Shown piece by piece: positions 27,547-37,502 of a DNA stretch of 63,243 nucleotides. The notes below the pieces were generated by a model, which made no database searches, was not told the origin of the DNA, and worked only from the letters and a program-made list of their open reading frames with translations. The translations under genes and the position numbers were made by a program. This DNA is from Prochlorococcus sp. AG-388-A04. Lineage in GTDB: Bacteria > Cyanobacteriota > Cyanobacteriia > PCC-6307 > Cyanobiaceae. Each line of letters opens with the position of its first letter. The first letter of the stretch is position 1. Location: NCBI GenBank assembly GCA_003279935.1, contig QCGL01000011.1:1-63243 (forward strand). Direction: 5' to 3'.

Positions 27547-27794
27547 TATTTGTTTTTTCTAAGGTATTTGTGAAGATCTTTTTCACTTTCACAAGCCATC
27601 CACATTTCTTTTAATTTAAATGTTCCAGAGCAACCAAGGGCTTTAGCTTTTTCTTTGGCTTCACTTTCAGTTGAATAAAAACCTCTAAGATGAGCTTTCA
27701 ATTCAATATGTATTAAATTAAATCCAAAAATAATTAAAAAGACGTTTATTAATTTTAATTTAGAAATTAGATTAGTTTTTAAAGAATTTTTCAT
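27546..27794 (-). CDS. DUF3721-type small exported protein
   Basis: 82 aa from the ATG at 27794; an in-frame upstream start would add MVYLI. A hydrophobic N-terminal segment (about 12-28) is followed by the DUF3721-type domain STESEAKEKAKALGCSGTF, then KLKEMWMACESEKDLHKYL, with two conserved cysteines. The family is typical of marine picocyanobacteria and has no known role. Confidence 0.75.
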   Translation of the reverse strand: MKNSLKTNLISKLKLINVFLIIFGFNLIHIELKAHLRGFYSTESEAKEKAKALGCSGTFKLKEMWMACESEKDLHKYLRKNK

Positions 27795-27843
27795 AATTAA
27801 ATAGACCATTTAATTTCTAGTCTTCAATTTAATTATAAATTTA

Positions 27844-29265
27844 ATGCCTATTAAAAATAATTCAAAAAAGGAAGAAAAAATAAATTTTGTTATTGGGTTA
27901 GGAAGATCTGGTTTTTGGGCAGCAAAGTATTTAAGAAGTATTGGAAAGAGAGTTATTGTCTGGGAAAGTAATGAAAATAAAGAACTTTTAGAAACAAAGG
28001 AAATACTAGAAAAACTCGATATATCTGTTTGCTTAAATAAACAATTTTTATTTGATGAGTTTTCTACATATCTTAAACAAATTGAGTCTATTGTTGTAAG
28101 TCCAGCTATACCAATTGACCATAAAACAATAATCAAACTTAAAGAACGAGGAATCGTTGTAATAGGGGAAATAAATATCGCATGGGAAAGTTTAAAGAAT
28201 ATAAATTGGATTGGGATTACGGGTACTAACGGGAAAACTACAGTTACTCACTTATTAAGTCACATACTAAGAGAAAATAATTTATTAGCCCCATTTGCAG
28301 GCAATATTGGGACTCCATTATGCGAAATTGCTTACTCAACAAAAAGCAAAAATATTGATTGGATAGTCGCTGAATTAAGCAGTTTTCAAATAGAAATAGC
28401 GACACATTGCATTAAACCTAAAATTGGAATTTGGACAACATTTACTCCAGACCATCTTGACCGTCACAAAACACTTGATAATTATTTCAAGATAAAAAAT
28501 AGCTTACTAAAACAATCAGAATTTAGAATTTATAATTACGACGATAAATATTTAAAAGAAAATTTCAAATCACTTTTAAATGGAATATGGATAACTACTA
28601 ACTCTAACGAATCAAATTCAGATTGCTGTGATTATTGGATAAATAATGAACACTTTATTGTAGAGAGAAGGGAAAAATTATTGAGTTTAAAGAATTTCAA
28701 ATTGAAAGGGAATCATAACACTCAAAATCTATTACTAGCTGTAGCAGCTGCAAGAAAAATTGGATTATCCCCTGAGAGAATAAAGAATGCTTTACTTAGC
28801 TATGAACAACTTCCCCATAGAATGGAGACAATATTCCAACGTGATGAACTCGAAATAATTAATGATAGCAAGGCTACCAATTTTGACTCTTCCGTAGCAG
28901 GTATAAATGCAATTAAAGGTTCTCCTATAATAATTTCTGGGGGTAGGTTAAAAAATGGCGATTCTATTGAGTGGGTAAAGATTATTAATAAAAAAGCAAA
29001 AGCTGTATTTCTTTTTGGCGAAAGCTCGCAAACCTTAAAAAAATTGATACTAGAGGGAGGATTTAAGAATGATATTTTAACTTTTAATGATCTTTCAGAA
29101 GTAATAAACTACGCCTATTCTTATATAAAAAATAATCAAGCTGAAACTTTATTATTTTCTCCTTCATGTTCGAGTTTTGATCAATTTAGAGACTACGAAC
29201 AAAGAGGAGATATTTTTAAAAAATTAATCCATGAAAAATTCAATATAAAGTTTTTCGCGCATTAA
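27844..29265 (+). CDS. murD: UDP-N-acetylmuramoyl-L-alanine--D-glutamate ligase
   Basis: Adds D-glutamate to the peptidoglycan precursor, cytosolic. 473 aa. [16 protein letters not shown] (N-terminal Rossmann), [15 protein letters not shown] (ATP loop), [44 protein letters not shown] and the C-terminal [18 protein letters not shown] are all MurD blocks. Confidence 0.96.
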   Translation: MPIKNNSKKEEKINFVIGLGRSGFWAAKYLRSIGKRVIVWESNENKELLETKEILEKLDISVCLNKQFLFDEFSTYLKQIESIVVSPAIPIDHKTIIKLKERGIVVIGEINIAWESLKNINWIGITGTNGKTTVTHLLSHILRENNLLAPFAGNIGTPLCEIAYSTKSKNIDWIVAELSSFQIEIATHCIKPKIGIWTTFTPDHLDRHKTLDNYFKIKNSLLKQSEFRIYNYDDKYLKENFKSLLNGIWITTNSNESNSDCCDYWINNEHFIVERREKLLSLKNFKLKGNHNTQNLLLAVAAARKIGLSPERIKNALLSYEQLPHRMETIFQRDELEIINDSKATNFDSSVAGINAIKGSPIIISGGRLKNGDSIEWVKIINKKAKAVFLFGESSQTLKKLILEGGFKNDILTFNDLSEVINYAYSYIKNNQAETLLFSPSCSSFDQFRDYEQRGDIFKKLIHEKFNIKFFAH

Positions 29266-29366
29266 AAATTTAGTTGGACTAATTCCAGGTCGGTCATTAC
29301 AACCAATACACTACTAGCAAATTTCCTCTTATTTAGTTAAATTTTAAATATAAATTTGAAAGAAAC

Positions 29367-29681
29367 ATGAGTGAATCTAACAATTTACCTCAAGCAATAA
29401 GCCATAAAAAATTAACTTATTTGATGCTAAATGCACAAAAAGATCTTAATGCCTCTGATGATAAAAAAAATACTGAAAGCTTAGAAAAACAAGAATTTGA
29501 TGAATTAATAAATAATTGGGAGATCATAACTAAAGACGTCATTAAGACAATTTCTAAGCGAAATAAAAACTTATTAAAAGATAAATCTCCTAATTCACTA
29601 ATTGCATTAGGTGCCATGGAAGTTCATCTAAACATGGCATTACAAGCTTTAAACTCATTCAAAAAAGACCCTTTAGATTAA
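29367..29681 (+). CDS. Hypothetical soluble helical protein, 104 aa
   Basis: No recognised family. Predominantly charged and helical (QKDLNASDDKKNTESLEKQE); ends with a well-formed helix ALGAMEVHLNMALQALNSF. It ends 4 bases inside the facing pirin gene. The ATG start and compact placement after murD support real coding. Confidence 0.65.
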   Translation: MSESNNLPQAISHKKLTYLMLNAQKDLNASDDKKNTESLEKQEFDELINNWEIITKDVIKTISKRNKNLLKDKSPNSLIALGAMEVHLNMALQALNSFKKDPLD

Positions 29682-30415
29682 TTACTATATTTTTGCATAG
29701 AGAATAAGAGCATATCTACGTAGGTTTCTGATTGAATATCTATATCACTAAAATCAGAAATCTCGAATCCCAAACCATCTCCAGAAGAAAGCTTTTTACT
29801 TGATTTATTATTTTTATCTCTTACTAACAAATCACCCTCTATTATTTGAATCCAATTAAATCTTTTTATTTCTGAAGGCAAATATTTTTTGTTTAAAAGG
29901 TTATATTTACACCGCCAAATAGATATATCTTGATTTATAAAAAGCTGACATTTATTTTTTTTTAAAGAATCAATAATCAGATTATTTCCAGAAGTATTCT
30001 TAATAGAAATTTGATTGTATGACGGCTTGAGATCTTGAATATCTGGATAGATCCATATCTGAAATAATTTGCAGTCTGTATTTTTTTCATTTTTTTCACT
30101 ATGAGAAATCCCTGTTCCTGCAGACATAACCTGAACTTCATCTTCATGAATTATTCCTAAATTATTTAATGAATCTCTATGTGTAATCTCTCCTTTTATA
30201 ACTATTGTGACTATCTCCATATTCGAATGAGAGTGAGTCTTAAAACCTGATTTAGGAGAAATGACATCCTCATTAATTACTCTAATTTTTCCAAAATTAT
30301 CCCAGAATGGATCCCTGTGCTCTCCAAAAGAAAATGAGTGTTTTGAATCAAGCCATTCTCTATTTGATTTAAATCTTTCATTAGATTTTCTAAACTTGAG
30401 AATATTTAAAGCCAT
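29678..30415 (-). CDS. Pirin-family cupin protein
   Basis: 245 aa. The Pirin signature is strong: HSFSFGEHRDPFWDNFGKIRV, FKTHSHSNMEIVTIVIKGE (metal-binding His residues), HRDSLN, EVQVMSAGTGISHSEKN (read as positions). Bacterial pirins bind iron and some are quercetinase-like, but no substrate can be named here. The C-terminal cupin is present but diverged. Confidence 0.9.
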   Translation of the reverse strand: MALNILKFRKSNERFKSNREWLDSKHSFSFGEHRDPFWDNFGKIRVINEDVISPKSGFKTHSHSNMEIVTIVIKGEITHRDSLNNLGIIHEDEVQVMSAGTGISHSEKNEKNTDCKLFQIWIYPDIQDLKPSYNQISIKNTSGNNLIIDSLKKNKCQLFINQDISIWRCKYNLLNKKYLPSEIKRFNWIQIIEGDLLVRDKNNKSSKKLSSGDGLGFEISDFSDIDIQSETYVDMLLFSMQKYSN

Positions 30416-30511
30416 ATAATTATTTATGAAAAATTTTAAAATTTTTTATTTATCTTTCGGAAGGAGTCGAATAATGGGAGTTGAGATAAATGAAACTTAG
30501 AAAAATTATTT

Positions 30512-30673
30512 TTAGAAGGTTATTTTACTTTGTGCCTTGGTTGCTTTACTAATAATTTTTTTTGCCTCATCTCTTGTTAAACAGTTTTCTGCTTTAACAT
30601 TTAAATTCTTTAGCTTTTGTAATTGTTTAGAGATTTTCATCTCGTATTTTGTATTTTGCTTAAAAGTTAACAT
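30512..30673 (-). CDS. Small basic protein, 53 aa
   Basis: MLTFKQNTKYEMKISKQL, then LNVKAENCLTRDEAKKIISK, ending KAQSKITF. Lys-rich, helical, one Cys. In a gap between the pirin and DUF1643 genes with no other candidate. The reading frame has normal composition but no known family. Confidence 0.5.
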   Translation of the reverse strand: MLTFKQNTKYEMKISKQLQKLKNLNVKAENCLTRDEAKKIISKATKAQSKITF

Positions 30674-30706
30674 ATTTTTAAAAGAATAGCATTAACTCTT
30701 TTTAAA

Positions 30707-31243
30707 TCACGAGAAATTTAATGAAGATTCTGATTGAAGTACTGAATTATTAGAGCAATATAAAGGATGTATAGGATTTTGTTTTTTTGTTTTTTTTATA
30801 AAAAGCGGACCTAAAGGATTAACAAAATTATCTTTTTTTATTGAATAAGAAGTCATTATTTTTTTAGAAATTTTGTAATTCCTATTAAGAAAGATCCCTT
30901 TATTACCCCAACCCAACCACAAGTGACAATTTTTATTTTCAGACCAGTATTTTAAACTTTTATTTATAAACTTATTGTTTAAATAGCCAATAGGTTTCTT
31001 ATGAGTGAATAATTTATCAGGTGTTTTGGAAATTAAAGCGAATAGATTTATTATTTTAAGATTTCCATAATTATAGTTTTTGCAGATTTTGATTATTTTC
31101 CTCGTTGTATTATCAATGTAATTTAAATCTGAAAGGGATGGATTTAAACCTATGAAAATTATCTCTTTTTTTGATTTATTTATTCTAAAACTCAAACTCC
31201 ATCTATATTCTTTGTTTGTACTTATAAAACAACTTCTTTCCAT
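30707..31243 (-). CDS. DUF1643-family protein
   Basis: 178 aa. The DUF1643 pattern is visible: RYRWSLSFRINKSKKEIIF-like start, FIGLNPSLSDLNYIDNTTRK, INLFALISKTPDKLF and a later LWLGWGNKG. Function unknown in the literature I can recall. Next gene downstream in the minus run after the DUF2214-like gene, 10 bases away. Confidence 0.8.
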   Translation of the reverse strand: MERSCFISTNKEYRWSLSFRINKSKKEIIFIGLNPSLSDLNYIDNTTRKIIKICKNYNYGNLKIINLFALISKTPDKLFTHKKPIGYLNNKFINKSLKYWSENKNCHLWLGWGNKGIFLNRNYKISKKIMTSYSIKKDNFVNPLGPLFIKKTKKQNPIHPLYCSNNSVLQSESSLNFS

Positions 31244-31253
31244 AAAAAATTTT

Positions 31254-31739
31254 TCAACCTAGACCTACGCCTCTCGCCATTAAAGTCGCAAAAAGAGGGA
31301 TAGTTGCAAAACCTACTAATTCAGTTGTAATAATAAATCTAAATCTTTTTACAAGTTTTTCTGAGATCTCAGGTAATTTATTTTTACTCAATGGTATCGC
31401 CCACAAAATATAAGTTGTTGTTGGGTATAAAGATAATAATCCAACCAAAATATAGAGAGATACTTTAATCCAAAAAATTGGATTTTCTGTATAAAAATCA
31501 CCTCCTTGTCCAAAATATTTAACCCGTAAAATTCCAGTAACCAATATTGCAACCCCAGCTAAGCCATAAATAACATCTGCTACAACCATTGAAATAGTTT
31601 GGTTTCTATTAAGATCAACTTTTAAAGTCAGCCTTTCAAATAAAAGAGACCCAAAACACAGTATGATTCCTAAGTAATGGATATAAGCAACTAATGCACT
31701 TTTTGCTATTTCACCCGTAAATAAAGTTCCTAGTAACAT
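31254..31739 (-). CDS. DUF2214-like integral membrane protein
   Basis: 161 aa from the ATG at 31739 (a TTG two codons upstream is possible). Four membrane helices. A His in the first (VAYIHYLGIILCFGSLLFE), and YGLAGVAILVTGILRVKYFG and NPIFWIKVSLYILVGLLSLYP further on, resemble DUF2214/CopD-like heme-type four-helix proteins. Specific function unknown. Confidence 0.75.
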   Translation of the reverse strand: MLLGTLFTGEIAKSALVAYIHYLGIILCFGSLLFERLTLKVDLNRNQTISMVVADVIYGLAGVAILVTGILRVKYFGQGGDFYTENPIFWIKVSLYILVGLLSLYPTTTYILWAIPLSKNKLPEISEKLVKRFRFIITTELVGFATIPLFATLMARGVGLG

Positions 31740-31824
31740 TTGCAAGTCTAAATTTATACAATACTAGCTATTTAAATATATATTCGTCCAAAAATGCTTT
31801 CAATAAAAAAGTTATTTTTAGATT

Positions 31825-32577
31825 TTAGGATTTTAGGAACCTTTTCTGCCCCTCCTGAAAAGAATCTTTTTTATTCCAGACCTCAACCACATCTGGGAAA
31901 TGCTTTTCCATACAAACATCACAAACACCATGACTAAATCTAATATCACTTATTTTCGATAGATATTTTTCTAAATGCATCCAATCACCATCATTATTTT
32001 TGACTTCTCTGCAATATGAACAGACTGATAATATACCCTCTTGTTTATGCAAATTAGATAAAGCCTCTAATAAATTTAGAGATTTTTTTCTTAACTCCAA
32101 AAAAGAAACTATTTGCCTAGATAATAATTCCATTACATTGTATTGTTTTGAAGTAAGGTTACCTGGCTTCCGATCGATAACACATAAAGTTCCAAGTTTA
32201 TTCCCATCTCTATTTTTAAGAGGGAACCCAGCATAAAACCTAATTTTAGGATCACCAATTACCAAGGGATTATTGATAAATCTTTCATCCTGAAAAGCAT
32301 CCTGAATAATTAATGGGCTATTTTCTTGAATAGCATGGGTACAAAAAGACCAATCCCTTCTTGTTTCATTAATTTCGAGGCCCACTTTTGACTTAAACCA
32401 TTGCTTATCTTTATCAACTAAGGTCATTAAAGATATCGGAACATTACATGTTGAAGCTGCTATTTTTGTAATATCGTCATAACAGGATTCTGGTTTAGTG
32501 CCCAATATTCTATATTCAGCTAATGCTTTTAACCTTCTTTCTTCTTCTTCCTTTTTAGGAATTAGATTTTGCATCAT
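31825..32577 (-). CDS. GAF-domain protein with C-terminal four-Cys motif
   Basis: 250 aa. GAF domain at about 20-165 (RILGTKPESCYDDITKIA, LMTLVDKDKQWFKSKVGL, RDWSFCTHAI, FYAGFPLKNRDGNKLGTLCV). The C-terminal region has CSYCREVKNNDGDW, then HGVCDVCMEKHFPD: the CxxC...CxxC module often found after GAF/PAS sensors in two-component proteins. No kinase or cyclase output is attached, so it probably signals through a partner. Confidence 0.85.
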   Translation of the reverse strand: MMQNLIPKKEEEERRLKALAEYRILGTKPESCYDDITKIAASTCNVPISLMTLVDKDKQWFKSKVGLEINETRRDWSFCTHAIQENSPLIIQDAFQDERFINNPLVIGDPKIRFYAGFPLKNRDGNKLGTLCVIDRKPGNLTSKQYNVMELLSRQIVSFLELRKKSLNLLEALSNLHKQEGILSVCSYCREVKNNDGDWMHLEKYLSKISDIRFSHGVCDVCMEKHFPDVVEVWNKKDSFQEGQKRFLKS

Positions 32578-32662
32578 TCTTTTTCAGTTTTTCAACTTTA
32601 AAATTAATCTCTGTTTAAAAAACTTTTATCGATCAATACTTAATAAAAAGAAGATAAACTTA

Positions 32663-33907
32663 TTAAATTGTTACTTTGCCACATAGCTTTGAGACTGATT
32701 GTCCTGCAAGCCATCCACTCGTCCAACAATGTTGAAAATTGAACCCCCCAGTGATTCCATCAACATTTAGAACTTCACCAGAAAAAAATAAACCTGGACA
32801 TATTAAACTTTCCATACTTTTAAAATTAACTTCATTGATTGAGACACCTCCAGAGGTGACAAATTCCTCCCCAAAGGGGCCTTTACTAGAAATAATATAT
32901 TTATCTTTCAACAGGCTAGTTATCATTTTCTCTCTTTCATTTGCAAGAAGATCTGACCACTTCTTATCTTTATTAATTTCCATTTTATTTAATAAGAACA
33001 GCCACAATCTCTTTGTTAACAAAGGTAGAGGTCTTAAATTAATTAAGTTTAATTTTCCATTATTTAATTTAAGGTTATCAATTTTTTCTTTTAACTCTTT
33101 ATATTCTAAGTTTGACCATCTAATTATTAAATTAAATTTATACTTTTGGTCAAACAATTCTCTCGCAGCTATTGAAGAGAGCTTTAGGATAGCAGGGCCA
33201 CTAAATCCCCAATGAGTTATAAGTAAATCTCCTCTATTTTTGAAAGATTTTTTATTTAGTTGAATTTCAATATCTATATTTTTAATAGAGACACCACTAC
33301 ACTCATTCAATTTTGTTTCTTTTGTGGAGAAAGTAAAAAGGGACGGAACAGGTTTTATTATGGTGTGGCCAAAATTTTTAGCTAATTTATGTCCACTAGG
33401 ATGGCCTCCAGTAGAGAGAATAATATTTTTTGCAATTATCGAAATTTTTTCACTATTAAAAATCTTAAAAAGATTATCTGAAGTTTTTAAAATTTCTTTA
33501 ACAAAAAATTTAGTTGATATTTCTACTCCTTTATTTACTGCATTTTTTTTTAAGCAACTTATAACATCTAAAGATGAATCAGATACTGGAAATACCCTAT
33601 TATCAGCTTCAATCTTTAAATTCAATCCTCTTTTCTCAAACCAATCAAATACATCTCCAGCGGCAAAACGATTAAATGATTCCAAAAGTTTAATCCCACC
33701 TCGAGGATAATTTTCTGCCAACTCATTCGGTATCCATGATGCATTAGTTACATTGCATCTACCTCCTCCACTTATTCTTACTTTCTCCATAAGTTTTGAG
33801 GAACCTTCAAGAATTATTATTCTTTTAACACCATTTTCGGCGGCTGTTACTGCTGTCATGAAACCTGCTGCTCCACCACCAACTACTACTAAATCAAAAG
33901 GGTTCAA
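32663..33907 (-). CDS. HI0933/BaiN-family NAD(P)/FAD-dependent oxidoreductase
   Basis: 414 aa. FAD-binding VVVGGGAAGFMTAVTA at the N-terminus, MEKVRISGGGRCNVTNA (HI0933 signature), IILSTGGHPSGHKLA, HWGFSGPAILKLSS, and the C-terminal GEVLNVDGITGGFNFQHCW. Family members are uncharacterised flavoproteins. The start appears to be TTG at 33907, which puts the FAD loop at residue 7. Confidence 0.9.
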   Translation of the reverse strand: MNPFDLVVVGGGAAGFMTAVTAAENGVKRIIILEGSSKLMEKVRISGGGRCNVTNASWIPNELAENYPRGGIKLLESFNRFAAGDVFDWFEKRGLNLKIEADNRVFPVSDSSLDVISCLKKNAVNKGVEISTKFFVKEILKTSDNLFKIFNSEKISIIAKNIILSTGGHPSGHKLAKNFGHTIIKPVPSLFTFSTKETKLNECSGVSIKNIDIEIQLNKKSFKNRGDLLITHWGFSGPAILKLSSIAARELFDQKYKFNLIIRWSNLEYKELKEKIDNLKLNNGKLNLINLRPLPLLTKRLWLFLLNKMEINKDKKWSDLLANEREKMITSLLKDKYIISSKGPFGEEFVTSGGVSINEVNFKSMESLICPGLFFSGEVLNVDGITGGFNFQHCWTSGWLAGQSVSKLCGKVTI

Positions 33908-34097
33908 AAATGTAGGCTCTTAATATTTCCTTAATCTGATAATAGCAATTCAATTTTATAAAAAAAAACGTTTTTAAATAAAAAATTCAGGGCTTAGGCT
34001 TAATTATCTTGAAATATGAAGAATAATAATTAAAGACATTTTAAATTTTATGTTTTAAATAAACACGCAAATATCTTTTATATATTATTTTAGTTAG

Positions 34098-34334
34098 ATG
34101 GTTATTTTGTTTTCCTACGTTAAATATTCTGAAGCTAGCTTTCCAATGACGGGCCAATATACGGCTCTTTTGATATTAACTTCAGTTATTTGGGTACTTC
34201 TTTGGATTGGTTATAGACAAAACAAAATAAACGATGAAATAAAGAAAAAAGAGAAGGAAGAGAGAATTAATGCAAAGACCGAAAGGAGAAGAAAATTAGA
34301 AAGTTTATATCCAAATAGAAAAAATAATTTTTAA
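34098..34334 (+). CDS. Small membrane protein with charged coiled tail
   Basis: 78 aa (or 62 from Met17, which directly precedes the helix). One membrane helix TALLILTSVIWVLLWIGY, followed by a dense Lys/Glu/Arg helix (KEKEERINAKTERRRKLE) and a short end. Typical of picocyanobacterial single-helix proteins; function unknown. Marks the start of the small-gene region. Confidence 0.6.
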   Translation: MVILFSYVKYSEASFPMTGQYTALLILTSVIWVLLWIGYRQNKINDEIKKKEKEERINAKTERRRKLESLYPNRKNNF

Positions 34335-34365
34335 AAAATTTTTTGAATCAAGCTTTAAAGAAATA

Positions 34366-34518
34366 TTAATTAGAGGTTACTTCGGTTTTAGTATCGAATT
34401 CGCTTCTAGCCCTAATAAGCTTTGAAATTTCCTTGTTAAGTTCTTCTTCGGATTTAAAGCCTAATATATCGAACGGTGCCAGACCCAGGGAAACATCATT
34501 TCTATTTATTAATTCCAT
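34366..34518 (-). CDS. Small soluble protein, 50 aa
   Basis: MELINRNDVSLGLAPFDILG, then FKSEEELNKEISKLIRARSE and a short end. Acidic helical C-terminal half and no membrane segment. A clean ATG frame with balanced composition, but no family known to me. Confidence 0.6.
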   Translation of the reverse strand: MELINRNDVSLGLAPFDILGFKSEEELNKEISKLIRARSEFDTKTEVTSN

Positions 34519-34781
34519 TTTATTGATTATTTATTTTTATATTAGATAGTTATTAAATTAAAGTAATTGCTTGGTGATTGATTCAACATAATAATTACTG
34601 CTTTCAGATATAAAAATGAAAATTATAAATTTTTTGATGAACTTCTTATGAATTTTCTTATTTATAAATCACCTTACAAATTTTTAGTATTAAACCTTAT
34701 GTTAATTTCTTAAATTATCTGCTTCTAATGACTGTTTGAAGACTTTATATTATTTAAATATAAATATCAAATTTAAATATC

Positions 34782-34880
34782 ATGGAAACTAACAAATTAA
34801 AGTCTTTAATACAGTATCTACCGGGTTTAATTATTCTTCTATACGTGTTCTTTTTAGCAATAACACAATTTATAAAGTAA
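34782..34880 (+). CDS. Tiny membrane peptide, 32 aa
   Basis: METNKLKSLIQYLPGLIILL, then one helix continuing to ITQFIK. Size and form resemble small photosynthetic or stress membrane subunits, but there is no motif that allows a name. 22 bases upstream of the EamA gene on the same strand. Confidence 0.5.
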   Translation: METNKLKSLIQYLPGLIILLYVFFLAITQFIK

Positions 34881-34902
34881 AAAATTTTTAAAATTATTAG
34901 TT

Positions 34903-35778
34903 TTGATTGGAATTTTTTCGGCCTTCGGAGCAGCAATATCATGGACTTATGCATGCTTTATATGGCGTTCACAAACCGAAAAGTATAAATCCATAGATAT
35001 TAATTTAGTAAAAAATATAATCGCATTTCTAATTTTTCTTCCTGCATTTATCAATCTCAGTGTTTTAAATGATTTAAAATCTATTATTACTCTGTTATTT
35101 AGTGGAGTGATAGGAATAGGTTTAGGAGATACTTTTTATATAAAGTCATTACAGCTAATTGGTACTAGAAGAACTTTATCTATTGAAACACTATCTCCAA
35201 TATTAGCCGCATTATCTGGTGAAATTTTTATTAATGAAAACCTAGCATTTAGGTCTTATCTAGGTATCTTAATTATATCAATTTCACTTTTCATTCTACT
35301 TAGGCAGAGAACTAATCTTATAGTTAATAATTTGACCAACATTACAGAACGAAATAATCTAAGCGTTCATGTATTTCCATTTTTATCAGTTTTATGTGCT
35401 GTGTTTGGGGGTCTTTTATCTCGAAAAGTATTTTTAGAAAGTAATCTATCTCCTTTCCAAACAACAGAGATCAGGTTACTTGGAGCAATAATATTTTTAG
35501 TAATAATAAAAAAATTTAGAATTAATTTTTTCTTAAAGAAATTAGATTATAATGATCAAAAAAGATTTATACTCTCAATATTATTAGGAACAAATTTAGG
35601 CATATTGCTTCAACAAATTGTTTTCAAGACTCTCCCTTTAGGAATAGGTTGGACTTTACTTAGTACCTCCCCCGTAATTTCTCTTTTTTTCGCAACTAAA
35701 GAAGAAGGACAGATAACAAAAGGTATCATATTCTTTACTACATTATTATTTTTAGGTTTATGTCTGATAATTATATGA
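34903..35778 (+). CDS. EamA (DMT)-family transporter
   Basis: 291 aa with ten predicted membrane helices in two EamA repeats (IFSAFGAAISWTYACFIWRS at the start; ILSILLGTNLGILLQQIV in the second). The motif SIETLSPILAALSGEIFINE before helix 5 is characteristic. Substrate unknown; drug/metabolite efflux is the general role. TTG start. Confidence 0.88.
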   Translation: MIGIFSAFGAAISWTYACFIWRSQTEKYKSIDINLVKNIIAFLIFLPAFINLSVLNDLKSIITLLFSGVIGIGLGDTFYIKSLQLIGTRRTLSIETLSPILAALSGEIFINENLAFRSYLGILIISISLFILLRQRTNLIVNNLTNITERNNLSVHVFPFLSVLCAVFGGLLSRKVFLESNLSPFQTTEIRLLGAIIFLVIIKKFRINFFLKKLDYNDQKRFILSILLGTNLGILLQQIVFKTLPLGIGWTLLSTSPVISLFFATKEEGQITKGIIFFTTLLFLGLCLIII

Positions 35779-35804
35779 AAGTTAAATCCATGTAATAAAT
35801 ACTC

Positions 35805-35972
35805 ATGTTAATAGAAAAAACAATCAATAAAATAATCTTAGAAACGTTATTTAATATGAAAGTTCTAAAGAAAAAGACACTTGGAATCTTTGAAGTATAT
35901 TTAATTTTCTTATCATGCTTATATGCCGGATTTATAGGTTATAAGTCCTTATTAAATATATTATTTACCTAA
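35805..35972 (+). CDS. Small membrane protein, 55 aa
   Basis: A basic N-terminal part (NMKVLKKKTLG) precedes a single helix (FEVYLIFLSCLYAGFIGY) and a short tail. Starts 27 bases after the EamA stop, so possibly the same transcript. No known family. Confidence 0.5.
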   Translation: MLIEKTINKIILETLFNMKVLKKKTLGIFEVYLIFLSCLYAGFIGYKSLLNILFT

Positions 35973-35973
35973 A

Positions 35974-36108
35974 TTAATTGATTTTTTGAGCAGACTTTAC
36001 CAAGTGACCTCCATCTTGATCATCATCATCACTTGAAGCGAAAAATAAACAATATATCCCAAGTGAAGCTATTGATATTGAAATAGAAAGGGCTGAAAGC
36101 TCGTCCAT
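35974..36108 (-). CDS. Small membrane protein with acidic DQDGG tail
   Basis: 44 aa: MDELSALSISISIASLGIY and a further hydrophobic stretch form one helix, then SSDDDDQDGGHLVKSAQK. The acidic DDDDQDGG patch right after the helix recurs in two other small proteins of this window (37260-37439; shorter form in 51338-51451). Function unknown. Confidence 0.65.
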   Translation of the reverse strand: MDELSALSISISIASLGIYCLFFASSDDDDQDGGHLVKSAQKIN

Positions 36109-36229
36109 GAATAAAAGTATTTATTAGATAGTAATAGAAAAATAAATAAAAATTTGTAAATTAATTAACCCTGTTCAAATATATTTTATTTTGACAATTT
36201 AATTATAATAACTTTATTAAGGTATTTTT

Positions 36230-36508
36230 GTGGTGAAAATTATTATTAAATCGCCATGCAGCGCCAGTTTAATAATTCAGCACGGAATAAAGAATTGGCC
36301 TATTTGGGAGCACGAACCATATAATTTTTCTTGGATTTATAGGGAAAAAGAAATTTGTTACATAATTGAAGGTGAAGCAAAAATTAAGACTGAAGCTGGA
36401 GAAAGTTACTTAATTAAATCAGGAGACTTGGTTGAATTTCCTGAAGGACTGTCTTGCGAATGGCAAATAATTAAAAGTTTTAAAAAACACTTTAGATTAG
36501 GGGAATAG
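36230..36508 (+). CDS. Cupin-domain small protein (EutQ/DUF861-like)
   Basis: 92 aa single cupin barrel: IYREKEICYIIEGEAKIKT, GESYLIKSGDLVEFPEGLSC, typical of the DUF861/EutQ-like cupins. Starts with two GTG codons in tandem (36230 and 36233), either of which could initiate. No substrate can be inferred. Confidence 0.75.
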   Translation: MVKIIIKSPCSASLIIQHGIKNWPIWEHEPYNFSWIYREKEICYIIEGEAKIKTEAGESYLIKSGDLVEFPEGLSCEWQIIKSFKKHFRLGE

Positions 36509-36597
36509 ATTTAAAAAATATTCCCATAAATTAACTAATTATGTTCTATAAGCTAATATAAATTAGTAAATTAATTGTTAAAACATATATTTTTTTT

Positions 36598-36768
36598 ATG
36601 ACTTTCACTGACAAGGAATATTTCGAAGTTATCAAAAAAAACGAAACTGTCAAAGAAGCCTTCGAAACTATAAAACAAACATGTATTAATTTAAAAAATC
36701 AAACTAATTGCCCAGAAGAAGACATAGAGAGTTTTCTGATATTTATTTCTAAACAATGGGATAATTAA
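36598..36768 (+). CDS. Small acidic soluble protein, 56 aa
   Basis: MTFTDKEYFEVIKKNETVKE, then FETIKQTCINLKNQTNCPEE, ending SKQWDN. Helical, two cysteines nine residues apart. ATG start; no known family. Confidence 0.55.
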   Translation: MTFTDKEYFEVIKKNETVKEAFETIKQTCINLKNQTNCPEEDIESFLIFISKQWDN

Positions 36769-36838
36769 TGATTAATAAATCTTTCTAAAAGATATTGATA
36801 ATTAAAATAACATTTAGTATTATTCTAAATTTTGAAAC

Positions 36839-36967
36839 TTAAATATCTTTTTTAGCACTTGTATTAATACTTGAAGTTCCTTTAGCCGCTGATACAAAGA
36901 AAACAAACCCTACTAATCCTGCTATACCAAAAATTGCAGCTAAAGGGTCAAAAGTGAAAGAGAACAT
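36839..36967 (-). CDS. Small membrane protein, 42 aa
   Basis: From the ATG at 36967: MFSFTFDPLAAIFGIAGLVG and the rest of one helix, then a Ser/Lys tail ending SAKKDI. The frame is open further upstream to 37036, but that extension looks non-coding. Gly-rich helix, no known family. Confidence 0.55.
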   Translation of the reverse strand: MFSFTFDPLAAIFGIAGLVGFVFFVSAAKGTSSINTSAKKDI

Positions 36968-37259
36968 AAAAAACTTTAAAATCAAGATAAATAATAGTTT
37001 TCGAATCCAAATTTCACAATTATTGTTAAGTAACATTTGTCACATTAATATATATCAAGAAGTCAATATTAATTAGTTAGTAGAAAATATTTAAGTAAAA
37101 AACTTAAATTTAGAAATCAAATAAGGAGATAATTTCCTAAGGAATTAATCTCAAAACCCTTTTCTCAACAGGTATTCGTTTTTTATTTTATACAATTTAA
37201 TGGTGAGGAAATAGATCAAAATATCCACAATAATCTTTTTTTTTGTTTAAGATAATTTT

Positions 37260-37439
37260 ATGACAGAATTTTATTCAGCGACTTCATCTATAAGCCCATT
37301 CTCAGCAATCTTATGGTGTTTCTATCCTATAGCTATATTAGTATTGGTTGAATTGTTTCTAGGTGGCGGATTTGACGATGATAATGACGATCAAGATGGT
37401 GGAATGATGATCCCTGCATATTCAGGAGCTAAAAATTAA
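37260..37439 (+). CDS. Small membrane protein with acidic DDQDGG tail
   Basis: 59 aa: one helix (ILWCFYPIAILVLVELFLGG) followed by FDDDNDDQDGGMMIPAYSG. Shares the acidic DDQDGG tail after the helix with 35974-36108. The hydrophobic-then-acidic layout suggests a metal- or partner-binding tail on one membrane face (inference). Confidence 0.65.
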   Translation: MTEFYSATSSISPFSAILWCFYPIAILVLVELFLGGGFDDDNDDQDGGMMIPAYSGAKN

Positions 37440-37502
37440 TTTTTAATTTTAAATTAATAATTTTAAAGTTTTGAATAATCAAGTTTATAACTGTAATTTA
37501 AA